NCBI GenBank assembly: GCA_020974905.1
Contig: CP087563.1
Location: 7,068,001 to 7,132,000 of the forward strand
DNA from: Planctomycetes bacterium syqfu
GTDB lineage: Bacteria; Planctomycetota; Phycisphaerae; Phycisphaerales; Phycisphaeraceae
DNA length: 64,000 bases
Direction of reading: 5' to 3'
This document shows positions 9,514 to 17,292 of the stretch, one piece after another. The notes beneath the pieces are model-generated. The model saw only the letters and a program-made list of their open reading frames with translations. It searched no databases and was not told the origin of the DNA. The stretch's first letter is position 1, and each line of letters begins with the position of its first letter. The position numbers and the translations under genes were made by a program.

Positions 9514-10590
9514 TCAACTGGACGGTTGGTCCAATCGTTTGATCACATCTTTAGCGGTGTGTCGGACCATTTCGGATTCGTTGAAGTCCATCGACAAGTC
9601 ACGGAGTTTTGCCAGCAGGGGGGCGTTGGTGTTGTCCTGAAGGTAATTGCCTGAAGCGATGACAGCATTGCGTTTGACCATCTCCAACTTCATGCGTTTG
9701 AGTGCTGAGCCAATGAAGGCTTGTTGACGATCAGCAGCCGTCCAGTTTAAGACTTCAAGTAGATTCAGTGTCGGGGCCGGGGGACGGGGGGTGTAACGCT
9801 CGTGATACGGTGCTGTGTCGATTTGAGGACGTGGGCGGTTGTGTGGGCAGACTTCCTGACAGATGTCACAGCCAGCGAGCCAGTTGCCCATTTGCTGTTG
9901 CAGGTCGGTTGAGATTTCACTGCGGTGTTCGAGCGTGAGATAGCTGATGCAGCGTGAAGCATCGAGTTGGTAGGGGGTGATGCAGTTTGTTGGGCAGGCG
10001 TCGATGCAGCGCGTACAGCTGCCACAGTGGTCGGACATGAGTGAGTCGACGGTGGGCGTGATGAGGAGTGTGGTGACGATGACACCCAAGGCAAACCACG
10101 AACCCTGATCGGGATGGATGAGCAGGGTGTGCTTGCCGATCCAACCGAGTCCAGCATGGTGAGCATGTTCGCGCTCAGGGATGGGGGCGGTGTCGACTGC
10201 AACTCGGAACTGCTGGTCGGGATATTGTTCGCGCAGTGTGTCCGCCAACTGCATCAGGCGTTTTTTGAGCACCTTGTGATAGTCATCGCCCCAGGCATAA
10301 CGCGCGATCCGGCCGGCGGGATCAGGGGCAGGTAAATCGGTTTGATGCGGGTAACGATCCGCCACACAGATCACCGATTGAGCACCTTCGAGCAATTGGG
10401 CAGGATCCACCCGGACATCACGGTGATTGGCCAGGTAGTCCATCTCCCCATGTTTGCCATCCGATAACCACTGATCGAGGAAGTCCACATGCTCACTGGG
10501 CATCGCTTTGGCAATACCAGTCATGGCAAAACCCAGGCTGTCACCGAGTTTGCAGATGGGTTCATGCGGTTGTGTGATGGTCTGCCCCAT
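9514..10590 (-). CDS. queG: Epoxyqueuosine reductase QueG
   Basis: This 358-residue enzyme performs the last step of queuosine synthesis in tRNA, reducing epoxyqueuosine with cobalamin and two 4Fe-4S clusters. The cluster motifs are seen as CGSCTRCIDACPTNC and, further on, GCDICQEVCPHN. The upstream domain has conserved RYAWGDDYHKVLKKRL, and the C-terminal part is HEAT-like. Length and motif order are standard. It is convergent with the esterase gene (22-base gap) and divergent from the LacI-type regulator. It needs cobalamin, and a BtuF-like binding protein is encoded at 35 kb. Confidence 0.95.
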   Translation of the reverse strand: MGQTITQPHEPICKLGDSLGFAMTGIAKAMPSEHVDFLDQWLSDGKHGEMDYLANHRDVRVDPAQLLEGAQSVICVADRYPHQTDLPAPDPAGRIARYAWGDDYHKVLKKRLMQLADTLREQYPDQQFRVAVDTAPIPEREHAHHAGLGWIGKHTLLIHPDQGSWFALGVIVTTLLITPTVDSLMSDHCGSCTRCIDACPTNCITPYQLDASRCISYLTLEHRSEISTDLQQQMGNWLAGCDICQEVCPHNRPRPQIDTAPYHERYTPRPPAPTLNLLEVLNWTAADRQQAFIGSALKRMKLEMVKRNAVIASGNYLQDNTNAPLLAKLRDLSMDFNESEMVRHTAKDVIKRLDQPSS

Positions 10591-10721
10591 GGCTTAAGTG
10601 TACCCGGAAGTCGGAAAAAGCGTGATCAGAAGCTTGTGAAATCTGACAAAGCTAGCGACATCATGATTTTATGTGCGTAAAAGTCGATTTGACTGCATGA
10701 AAAAATGTTTTGATGACATCG

Positions 10722-10768
10722 TTGACGGATCGTGCCATCATGCCTAGTATTCGTTAATGGCACGATCC
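10722..10768 (+). promoter_or_regulatory. Promoter embedded in a 12-bp inverted repeat; likely autoregulatory operator
   Basis: TTGACG (10722-10727) and TAGTAT (10745-10750) are spaced by exactly 17 bases, a near-ideal sigma-70 promoter. The start point would fall at or within a base or two of the ATG at 10757, giving a leaderless message. A perfect inverted repeat of 12 bases has arms at 10727-10738 (GGATCGTGCCAT) and 10757-10768 (ATGGCACGATCC). It covers the promoter and the start codon. A repressor bound here would block its own promoter. Confidence 0.65.
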
Positions 10769-11863
10769 ATCACGTCATCATCACAAACCGCATCGACTCC
10801 CTCAACAGGGCGATCCGGTGTCCCACGGACCCGTTTGGTCGATGTTGCCAAGCGTGCCAAGGTCGCTCGTTCGACGGCTGCCCAGGCGTTGTACGGGTCG
10901 GGGGGCTCGAATGTCCGGGTGAGTGAGGAGACGGCGGATCGGATTCGTAAAATTGCCAAGGAAATGAACTTCCAGCCCAATCGGCTGGCACGGGGTCTGC
11001 GTGGTGCCCGGACACAATCTGTTGGCGCGGTCTGGTCGGTTCTGGAACCTCAGACCACCGATGCGTCACTGGTCAATGCCATTTTGACCCAACTTCAAGC
11101 CGATGGCTATGCCACCTACCAATCCAATCACCCGGTGAAGATCGAGCAGACCTGTCTCCTGTTGGATGACCTGTTATCCCGGCAGTTGGACTCCCTGATC
11201 ATTCGCCTGCGTCCGGATCACTATGAGTCCCCGGAGGTCCTGGATTTGCTTAAGCAATTCCCCAGCGCGATTGCGGTGGTTCCCTGGCATATCGAACAGT
11301 TCACGATGGATCAGGTCATTCACGATCGTGATCCGGGGTTGGTCGAAGTGGTGGATCACTTTGTTGCAAGCGGTCGCCGGAAAATCGCAGTCTGTCTGGC
11401 GATGCGTGATCTGACCGAGCAGCGCAAGTATCAGGTCTTTCATGACCGGCTGATTCATCACGGTCTCGATCCGGATACGTGTCTGAAATTGATTGACCGT
11501 GGTGTTGAGAAGCATTCAGATGACGAGATATACACACACTTTGAGCAGGTGATTCAAACGCAGCTTGATGACGGTTTTGATGCTGATGCGATTTTCAGTT
11601 CCAACGATGTGGTGCTGCTGATCATCGCACGACGCCTGCGTCAGTTGGGGATTGATGTGCCACGTCAGATTGCGCTGGCTGGCTTGAATGACACGTTGGC
11701 ATGTCAGTACTGGGATCCGCCACTGGCCATGATCAATCGTCAGCAGGATCACCTGGTTCAGTCGGTGTGCAATCTGGTGAATGCTCGTTTATCTGATCCG
11801 AAAAGACCGTACGAAAGTCGGCATGTTCCCATGCGATTCAACATCCGGCAGTCAGCGGGTTGA
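10757..11863 (+). CDS. LacI-family transcriptional regulator
   Basis: A 368-residue DNA-binding regulator. The LacI-type helix-turn-helix is at about residues 25-50 (LVDVAKRAKVARSTAAQAL), followed by the hinge FQPNRLARGLRG and a periplasmic-binding-protein-like sensor domain ending near 350. Ligand-domain signatures include DADAIFSSNDVV and the ALAGLNDT stretch. The extra N-terminal 25 residues, rich in Ser and Thr, are unusual. No later in-frame start precedes the helix-turn-helix. There is no room for a ribosome binding site behind the predicted promoter, so translation is probably leaderless. The next gene on the strand is a prepilin-like protein, and sugar-responsive control is likely. 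The effector is unknown. Confidence 0.92.
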   Translation: MARSITSSSQTASTPSTGRSGVPRTRLVDVAKRAKVARSTAAQALYGSGGSNVRVSEETADRIRKIAKEMNFQPNRLARGLRGARTQSVGAVWSVLEPQTTDASLVNAILTQLQADGYATYQSNHPVKIEQTCLLLDDLLSRQLDSLIIRLRPDHYESPEVLDLLKQFPSAIAVVPWHIEQFTMDQVIHDRDPGLVEVVDHFVASGRRKIAVCLAMRDLTEQRKYQVFHDRLIHHGLDPDTCLKLIDRGVEKHSDDEIYTHFEQVIQTQLDDGFDADAIFSSNDVVLLIIARRLRQLGIDVPRQIALAGLNDTLACQYWDPPLAMINRQQDHLVQSVCNLVNARLSDPKRPYESRHVPMRFNIRQSAG

Positions 11864-11963
11864 ATGCAATGGTATGTTTCAAGATGGCTTTTATGCCAGT
11901 GTTATCGTTTGAAAAAATTGATTGGTCATTGCCAGGTTTGGCATGGAAATAGAGAGAATTGGG

Positions 11964-11980
11964 GTGTCCGTGCTGGACAC
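11964..11980. promoter_or_regulatory. Short inverted repeat upstream of prepilin-like gene
   Basis: GTGTCC and GGACAC flank five bases, just upstream of the ribosome binding site of the gene at 12000. It may be an operator or a 5' leader hairpin. Confidence 0.35.
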
Positions 11981-11999
11981 GTTCAGGAGATAGCAGGCC

Positions 12000-12779
12000 A
12001 TGAAAAGTACTCATCAACAGCACACAGAATCGGGCAGTTTGATAACACGTGATATGCCTCACGCATTCACACTCATCGAGTTACTGGTTGTGATTTCCAT
12101 TGTGGCATTGCTCATCGCCATTCTCCTGCCTGCACTCAAAAACGCACGGTCCGTTGCACGCAGTGCCCAGTGCATGTCCAATCAACGTTCCGTGGCGGCC
12201 ATGATGTTTATCTATGCCCAGGACTATGATGACAACATGCCCATTCGCCGGACTTCCGTCAGCGGGACCTACACCGACAGTTGGGTCCGAGGGGTGTGGA
12301 CCTACATGAATAACGGCAAGAAACTCAAGATCAAATACGACAAAGCCAAACTCGTCGGCACCGCATTGAACTGTCCAGAAGGTCAGACCGACATCAAGGA
12401 TAATCCCAACTGGGGCCGCATTTACACCTACAACCAATGGTTCAAGCTCCCCAACAACAAAAGCATTTATCAAAGTCAGAATGTGACGTTTCGACTGAAT
12501 GACGTGAAGAAAGCCTCCAGCGTATTCCTGTTGGTCGAACAGGGCACCAAAGGCAGTTGGACCAGCAATAAATGGGTTTGGGCGGACTACACTGCCAATG
12601 CCCTGGATCACAACGACCAATGTCTGGTCAATCATCACACTGCGTCCAAAGGCACCAATGCCGCTTTCTGCGATGGCCATATCAGCTTCATGAATCCCGA
12701 AGATTTCCCGCTGGATGCCGATGGCAGCTTCGCCTACGAAGCCTGGAATTGGCGCTGGCATGGGCAGACCAACAAATAA
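12000..12779 (+). CDS. Prepilin-like protein with N-terminal methylation motif and H-X-DG-type C-terminus
   Basis: A 259-residue pseudopilin-like protein. After an 18-residue leader it has HAFTLIELLVVISIVALL, the cleavage and methylation site with its hydrophobic helix (about residues 20-45). The C-terminal part holds NHHTASKGTNAAFCDGH, a variant of the planctomycete H-X9-DG signature with two extra residues between His and Asp. Such proteins are abundant in Planctomycetes and Lentisphaerae and are thought to be processed by prepilin peptidase. Their exact job is unknown. AGGAG ten bases before ATG 12000 supports this start; the alternative ATG at 12054 would shorten the leader. It lies behind a LacI-type regulator and ends in a strong terminator. 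Confidence 0.85.
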   Translation: MKSTHQQHTESGSLITRDMPHAFTLIELLVVISIVALLIAILLPALKNARSVARSAQCMSNQRSVAAMMFIYAQDYDDNMPIRRTSVSGTYTDSWVRGVWTYMNNGKKLKIKYDKAKLVGTALNCPEGQTDIKDNPNWGRIYTYNQWFKLPNNKSIYQSQNVTFRLNDVKKASSVFLLVEQGTKGSWTSNKWVWADYTANALDHNDQCLVNHHTASKGTNAAFCDGHISFMNPEDFPLDADGSFAYEAWNWRWHGQTNK

Positions 12780-12853
12780 TTCACGTTACCGCGATTCAAG
12801 GCAAACTGACAGGTGACTTTCCAGATGAAAATCAATCCTGTCGCATGCAACCT

Positions 12854-12889
12854 AAGTGATGTTCTCAACACAGAGAACATCACTTTTTT
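12854..12889 (+). terminator. Rho-independent terminator after prepilin-like gene
   Basis: A perfect stem of at least 12 pairs (AGTGATGTTCTC with GAGAACATCACT) around a six-base loop, followed by six T. It is one of the clearest terminators in the window and separates the prepilin gene from nuoD. Confidence 0.9.
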
Positions 12890-13049
12890 GTCACCGGATC
12901 AATCACCGATGCGATGATGGATCAAAACCCATCATTATCCAATATTTCGCGGCTGGATACTCAAGTCAAATCCCATTACAATTCCTACTTAGCCCTGTGT
13001 TTGTAGCCGAATTGGTATGCCGTGCAGGGTTTGATATGGAAACGCAATT

Positions 13050-14336
13050 ATGCCCTACGAACTCAAACCGTATGACGTGGACGTGGAAACGACGCCCTAT
13101 GTCCGCGAGAACGCGCCCGCCAGTCAGGGAGACCGCTGGACGCTGAACTTCGGCCCGCAGCATCCGGCCACGCACACCACGCTGCGTATCGTCATGGAAC
13201 TTGACGGTGAACGCATCGCCCGTGCCGTGCCGCATATCGGTTACCTGCACTCGGGCTTTGAAAAGCTCGGCGAAGTGCTTGACTACAACCAGTATGTCAC
13301 CATCGTCTCACGCATGAACTATGTCTCGCCGATTGCCAACGACATCTGCTGGCATCACGCAGTCGAAAAACTTTTCGATATCGACATCACCCCGCGCTGC
13401 AAAGCCGTCCGTACCATCATGGCGGAACTGGCCCGCATTCAGGATCACCTGCTGTCACTGGGCGCTGCTGCCCTTGACCTCGGTGCCTTCACCGCGTTCC
13501 TCTACGGCTTTAACGAGCGTGAAAAAATCTACGACATCGTCGATTACATCTCCGGCCAACGTTTCCATCCCGACTACACCCGCGTGGGTGGCACCATGCA
13601 GGACTTACCCGACGAGGAAGTCTTCAAACGCATGGTCAAGAAGTTCATCCGTGAACAACTGCCCACCGCGCTTAAGGATCTGGAAACACTGCTCAATAAC
13701 AACCGCATTTTCCGTGACCGCACCGAAGGCATCGGCGTGATGTCAACCGAAGAAGCCGAAGCCTGGTCACTCTCCGGTCCCGTCGCGCGTGCGTCTGGTG
13801 TCCGTGCGGATCTGCGTAAAGATGAACCCTATCTCTGCTATGCCGACAACTGGGATGGACAGGGCGCCGAAGCCGTGAAGTTCAACGTGCCGGTCTGCTC
13901 GACGGGTGACTGCTTTGCCCGTTACCTTGTCCGCCTGGAAGAAGTCAAGCAATCGATCAAGATCATCGAACAGCTTATCGACAACATCCCCGGTGGCAAG
14001 ATGAACGTCTTTGATGATGCAGGCATGACCAAGCCTTCCAAGGCATCGGTGTATGGCTCGATCGAAGGTCTGATTCAACACTTTGAACTGGTGATGACCA
14101 ACCGCGGTTGGAAAGCCCCGGTTGCTGAAGCCTACGGTGCCAACGAAACCGGCAACGGTGAACTGGGCTACTACATCGTCTCTGACGGTGGTCCGCGTCC
14201 CTGGCGTGTGAAGACCCGTCCGCCAAGCTTCATCAATTACTCGGCATTTTCCAAGATGATCGAAGGGCACATGATTGCAGACACCCCTGCGATTTTGGGT
14301 TCGCTCAACGTCATCGCCGCGGAATTGGATCGTTAA
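13050..14336 (+). CDS. nuoD: NADH-quinone oxidoreductase subunit D
   Basis: This 428-residue 49-kDa subunit of respiratory complex I helps to form the quinone-binding site at the junction of the peripheral and membrane arms. The signature NFGPQHPATHTTLRI is near residue 30 and PHIGYLHSGFEKLGE near 57. GELGYYIVSDGG and RPPSFINYSAF lie near the C-terminus, and the usual -ELDR end is present. Length is normal. nuoE and nuoF follow, but nuoA-C and nuoG onward are not in the window, so the nuo set is split. The ribosome binding site is weak. Confidence 0.97.
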   Translation: MPYELKPYDVDVETTPYVRENAPASQGDRWTLNFGPQHPATHTTLRIVMELDGERIARAVPHIGYLHSGFEKLGEVLDYNQYVTIVSRMNYVSPIANDICWHHAVEKLFDIDITPRCKAVRTIMAELARIQDHLLSLGAAALDLGAFTAFLYGFNEREKIYDIVDYISGQRFHPDYTRVGGTMQDLPDEEVFKRMVKKFIREQLPTALKDLETLLNNNRIFRDRTEGIGVMSTEEAEAWSLSGPVARASGVRADLRKDEPYLCYADNWDGQGAEAVKFNVPVCSTGDCFARYLVRLEEVKQSIKIIEQLIDNIPGGKMNVFDDAGMTKPSKASVYGSIEGLIQHFELVMTNRGWKAPVAEAYGANETGNGELGYYIVSDGGPRPWRVKTRPPSFINYSAFSKMIEGHMIADTPAILGSLNVIAAELDR

Positions 14337-14354
14337 TCAATTTCAATCTAAAAG

Positions 14355-14376
14355 CCGTGTCTCTCCTGAGGCACGG
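14355..14376. repeat. Intergenic hairpin with TCCT loop (copy 1, before nuoE)
   Basis: A nine-pair stem with one G-U pair and the loop TCCT, flanked by AAAGC on the left and GGT on the right. A second copy with a different stem but the same loop and flanks lies at 15146-15167 before nuoF. Confidence 0.6.
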
Positions 14377-14402
14377 GTCACGATATTCACTCGGAGTGCC
14401 CC

Positions 14403-14927
14403 ATGGCCTGGATTACCAAAAACAGCGGAACGATGGCAATCGAGACCCGCGAAGAACCTTACCTGGATGACGAGCTTAAGGCTGAGATTGAAGCCAACAT
14501 CATCCCGCGTTATCCCGATCGCCGTGCCGCGACGCTGCCGACACTGCATGCCGTCCAGCATAAAGTCGGTTGGCTGCCGACACAGGCGCTTAAGGAAATC
14601 GCCGACTTCCTGGGTAGCGCACCGTCGGAAGTCATGGACACCGCCACGTTCTACGAAGAGTATTGGCTTAAGCCCAAGGGCAAGTATGTCATCTGGCTTT
14701 GCCAATCCATCTCCTGTGAACTGATGGGCCGTGACACGATCATGAGTAAGATCAAAGCCAAGCTCAATATCGAGCCCGGTGAAACGACAGAAGATGGCAA
14801 GTTCACATTGATGAACGTCGAATGTCTGGGCTCCTGTGGTACCGCACCGTGCGGCCTTGTCAACGAAAAGCTCCACGAAAACATGACCGTCGACAACATC
14901 GATCAAATCCTGGATTCATTGGAATGA
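14403..14927 (+). CDS. nuoE: NADH-quinone oxidoreductase subunit E
   Basis: A 174-residue 24-kDa-type subunit of complex I with a thioredoxin-like fold and one 2Fe-2S cluster. The cluster cysteines appear as CQSISC (about residues 100-105) and as CLGSCGTAPC (about 141-150). The region VGWLPTQALKEIADFL and the ATFYEEYW motif are typical. It works with NuoF to pass electrons from NADH. Its stop codon overlaps the start of the small gene at 14924 (ATGA), implying coupled translation. Confidence 0.95.
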   Translation: MAWITKNSGTMAIETREEPYLDDELKAEIEANIIPRYPDRRAATLPTLHAVQHKVGWLPTQALKEIADFLGSAPSEVMDTATFYEEYWLKPKGKYVIWLCQSISCELMGRDTIMSKIKAKLNIEPGETTEDGKFTLMNVECLGSCGTAPCGLVNEKLHENMTVDNIDQILDSLE

Positions 14928-15133
14928 CCGACAACTGGTTCACGAAACTCTGCTACTCCACCGGCAAAACGCTTCATGACATCGTGAAGCCCGTCGACGG
15001 GAAGCAAACGTCCAGGAAGCAGACCGTGAACAGGAAAGTCGAAGAGAAAAAAGTAAACGAAAACGTCACCCTCCGACGCACCACGATCGACGAAATCGAG
15101 ATCAAGAAAACGCCGGACGACGACACGAAATAA
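14924..15133 (+). CDS. Small charged protein encoded between nuoE and nuoF
   Basis: A 69-residue hypothetical protein whose ATG overlaps the nuoE stop (ATGA), a classic translational coupling. The N-terminus is MTDNWFTKLCYSTG; the rest is very rich in Lys, Glu, Asp and Thr and ends in PDDDTK. No membrane segment, signal peptide or metal motif is seen, and I recognise no family. Its position inside the nuo run suggests a link to the NADH-dehydrogenase module, perhaps assembly. This is inference. It could also be a spurious frame, but the base-exact overlap argues for a real gene. Confidence 0.6.
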   Translation: MTDNWFTKLCYSTGKTLHDIVKPVDGKQTSRKQTVNRKVEEKKVNENVTLRRTTIDEIEIKKTPDDDTK

Positions 15134-15145
15134 AGACTCCAAAAG

Positions 15146-15167
15146 CCGTCAGTCTCCTGACTGACGG
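15146..15167. repeat. Intergenic hairpin with TCCT loop (copy 2, before nuoF)
   Basis: A perfect nine-pair stem (CCGTCAGTC with GACTGACGG) around TCCT, flanked by AAAAG and GGT. It matches the structure of copy 1 at 14355-14376 although most stem bases differ. Confidence 0.65.
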
Positions 15168-15192
15168 GTTGCCTTGAACGGGAATATAAACC

Positions 15193-16554
15193 ATGGCATT
15201 ACAAGAACCCGTCCTGACCAAACGCATCCCGACGCCGCCGTTCGGTGATTTTTCGCAACGCAAGCTCAACAGCTACGAAGACTTCGTGGCAACGGGTGGC
15301 TATGTTGCTCTGAAAAAAGCCATCGACATGCAGCCGTCCGAGATCATCGACATCATGAAGGCCAGCGAACTCCGCGGCCGAGGTGGTGCTGGTTTCCCCG
15401 CAGGTGTCAAATGGAGTTTCCTGCCCCCGCAGGATGGCAAGCCCCGTTACCTGGCGGTCAACTCCGACGAATCGGAACCGGGCACGTTCAAGGACCGCAT
15501 GCTCCTGGACTTTGATCCGCACATCCTGCTTGAAGGCATTGCCATCTGCATGCGTGCCTGTCAGCTTGATACCACGTATATCTACATCCGCGGTGAATAT
15601 CACCATCAGGCCAAGGTCTTGAACGCTGCGATTGATGAAGCGTATGCCAACAATATCTTCGGTCCCAATTCGATCATGGGTAAGATCAATGACCGCGAAC
15701 CGCGCTGCTTTGTGCATCGTGGTGCCGGTGCTTACATCTGTGGTGAAGAAACCGCGCTGCTTAACTCACTGGAAGGTAAACGCGGTTGGCCACGTATCAA
15801 GCCGCCGTTCCCGGCTGTCGCTGGTGCGTTCGGTCGCCCGACCATCATCAACAATGTCGAAACGCTGGCCATGTGCGGCCCGATCATCGATAAGGGTGTG
15901 GATTGGTTCAAGTCCATGGGCGTTGCACGTCCCCAAGGCGCTCCGGCGCATGTCCCTGCAAGCTACGGCCCCAAGCTCATCGGTGTCTCCGGGCACGTCA
16001 ATCGTCCCGGTGTCTACGAAGAAAACCTTGGCATCACCGTCCGTGAGATGATCGAGAAATACTGCGGCGGCATGCGCAACGGCAAAAAGTTCAAGTCCGC
16101 GGTCCCCGGCGGGATCGCCATGGGCGTGCTCGGCACCGACCAGATCGATGCCCCATTGGACTTTGATATCGGCAAGAAATTCGGCTGCCTGGGACTCGGT
16201 ACCGCTGGCGTCATCGTCATGGATGAAGACACCGACATGGTCGCCGTCGCCCGCAACATCGTCCGCTTCTTCAGTCACGAATCCTGCGGTCAATGTACGC
16301 CCTGTCGTGAAGGCAGTAACTGGGTCTACAAGACGCTCTGCCGCATCGAGGAAGGCAACGGTACCACTGCCGATCTGGACCTGTTGCTCGAAGTCTCCGG
16401 CTCCCAAGGCGCTATGCCAGGCACCACCATCTGCGGTTTAGCCGACGGCACCAACTGGGCCATCAAGACCATCCTCAACAAGTTCTGGGACGACTTCGAA
16501 TCCCGCGTCTCCGTCAGCACCGTCGCCGGCTACAGCCTGCCCGTGTTGGCATAA
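15193..16554 (+). CDS. nuoF: NADH-quinone oxidoreductase subunit F
   Basis: The 453-residue 51-kDa subunit of complex I, which binds NADH, FMN and a 4Fe-4S cluster. The NADH-binding glycine-rich stretch is RGRGGAGFPAGVKW (near residue 60), the FMN region is NSDESEPGTFKDR (near 92), GAGAYICGEETALLNSLEG is near 178, and the cluster motif ESCGQCTPCREG is near 362. Length and motifs are normal. It is the last nuo gene here; nuoG does not follow. Repeat elements begin two bases after its stop. Confidence 0.97.
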   Translation: MALQEPVLTKRIPTPPFGDFSQRKLNSYEDFVATGGYVALKKAIDMQPSEIIDIMKASELRGRGGAGFPAGVKWSFLPPQDGKPRYLAVNSDESEPGTFKDRMLLDFDPHILLEGIAICMRACQLDTTYIYIRGEYHHQAKVLNAAIDEAYANNIFGPNSIMGKINDREPRCFVHRGAGAYICGEETALLNSLEGKRGWPRIKPPFPAVAGAFGRPTIINNVETLAMCGPIIDKGVDWFKSMGVARPQGAPAHVPASYGPKLIGVSGHVNRPGVYEENLGITVREMIEKYCGGMRNGKKFKSAVPGGIAMGVLGTDQIDAPLDFDIGKKFGCLGLGTAGVIVMDEDTDMVAVARNIVRFFSHESCGQCTPCREGSNWVYKTLCRIEEGNGTTADLDLLLEVSGSQGAMPGTTICGLADGTNWAIKTILNKFWDDFESRVSVSTVAGYSLPVLA

Positions 16555-16555
16555 C

Positions 16556-16586
16556 CTCAGGCGAGCCGCGTCGTGTCGACGCGGGA
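16556..16586. repeat. GGCGAG-hairpin repeat, copy 1
   Basis: CTCAGGCGAG followed by a perfect eight-pair stem (CCGCGTCG with CGACGCGG) around TGT. It belongs to the same family as 16681-16712, 38006-38033 and, inverted, 38862-38907. Confidence 0.6.
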
Positions 16587-16621
16587 ATGGGTGTCTGCAC
16601 GTTGTTGGTGATTCGATTTTT

Positions 16622-16656
16622 ACCGCAGAGGCGCAGAGAACTCAGAGCTAAGAGAG
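16622..16656 (+). repeat. CGCAGAG-type dispersed repeat (direct), left end of cassette 1
   Basis: Thirty-five bases starting ACCGCAGAGGCGCAGAG and ending AAGAGAG, made of imperfect 8-9 base units. The same family lies inverted at 17266-17291, with 3 mismatches over the 26 aligned bases. Other copies lie at 38060, 38921, 52329 and 53702. Confidence 0.75.
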
Positions 16657-16680
16657 TCAAGACTGTTTTGGTTATCTCAT

Positions 16681-16712
16681 CTCAGGCGAGCCGCGTTGTA
16701 TCAACGCGGGAT
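16681..16712. repeat. GGCGAG-hairpin repeat, copy 2
   Basis: Same CTCAGGCGAG lead-in as copy 1, but the stem is CCGCGTTG with CAACGCGG around TAT. The C-G to T-A change is compensated on both sides. It continues into ATTGAGCGAAGCTC, shared with the inverted copy near 38862. Confidence 0.6.
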
Positions 16713-16749
16713 TGAGCGAAGCTCAACATCTATTGCGGTTCAATTTTTA

Positions 16750-16787
16750 AACCGCCAAGACGCCAAGAACGCCAAGTTCAGAGAGAA
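16750..16787 (+). repeat. CGCCAAG-type dispersed repeat (direct)
   Basis: Three imperfect nine-base units starting AACCGCCAAGACGCCAAG and ending in AGAGAGAA, 16 bases before the orphan gene at 16803. A second copy is at 52267-52294. Confidence 0.65.
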
Positions 16788-16802
16788 TATTTAGGGGGAT
16801 AC

Positions 16803-17237
16803 ATGAATATTCAAAATGCAATTACAGCCTTAGGTCTCTTGGGAATTGGTGGCTTGATAACTATGTTTTTTCGCATCCGATGGGAACGGAAAAATGAAGT
16901 GTTATCTCACAAACAGGAATTTATGGAAACACGGTATAAATGTGTTATCCAATTAATGTATTCCGCTCTTGATTTTGATTCCAGAAATTTATTGCTCAGG
17001 CAATATTCCAGAAATTTCAATAATATCGATGAGTTAATTGACGAGTTAAAAGCAGAATGGAATCACATGATTCTGTATGCATCAGATGAAGTTTTGATTT
17101 CGGTTAAACAATTTATTCAAAATCCAACAATTGAGCATTATGGGCAATGCGCATCAGCTATGCGTAAAAATCTTTGGGGAGAGAAAGTATCAAAAGAAAT
17201 TCTCGTGCGCGATATTGTTGAACTTAACACATTGTAA
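16803..17237 (+). CDS. AT-rich orphan protein with an N-terminal membrane helix
   Basis: A 144-residue protein with one probable membrane segment at residues 8-24 (GLLGIGGLITMFF), then a soluble, helix-rich part with many charged residues. No domain is recognised. The base composition is far more AT-rich than that of nuoF before it or the gene after it. AGGGGG six bases before the ATG is a strong ribosome binding site. It sits alone between direct repeats on the left (16622-16787) and an inverted copy on the right (17250-17292), the arrangement seen around the orphans at 38.3 and 52.4 kb. Recent acquisition as a cassette is likely. The function is unknown. Confidence 0.65.
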   Translation: MNIQNAITALGLLGIGGLITMFFRIRWERKNEVLSHKQEFMETRYKCVIQLMYSALDFDSRNLLLRQYSRNFNNIDELIDELKAEWNHMILYASDEVLISVKQFIQNPTIEHYGQCASAMRKNLWGEKVSKEILVRDIVELNTL

Positions 17238-17249
17238 TATGTATTGTTT

Positions 17250-17292
17250 CTTCTCTGCCTTGAATCTCTGCGTCCTCGGCGCCTCTGCGGTT
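17250..17292 (-). repeat. CGCAGAG-type dispersed repeat (inverted), right end of cassette 1
   Basis: Read on the minus strand it starts AACCGCAGAGGCGCCGAGG and ends in TTCAAGGCAGAGAA. It begins exactly at the stop codon of the neighbouring minus-strand gene (17291-17293), so insertion occurred at that gene's 3' edge. Confidence 0.75.
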
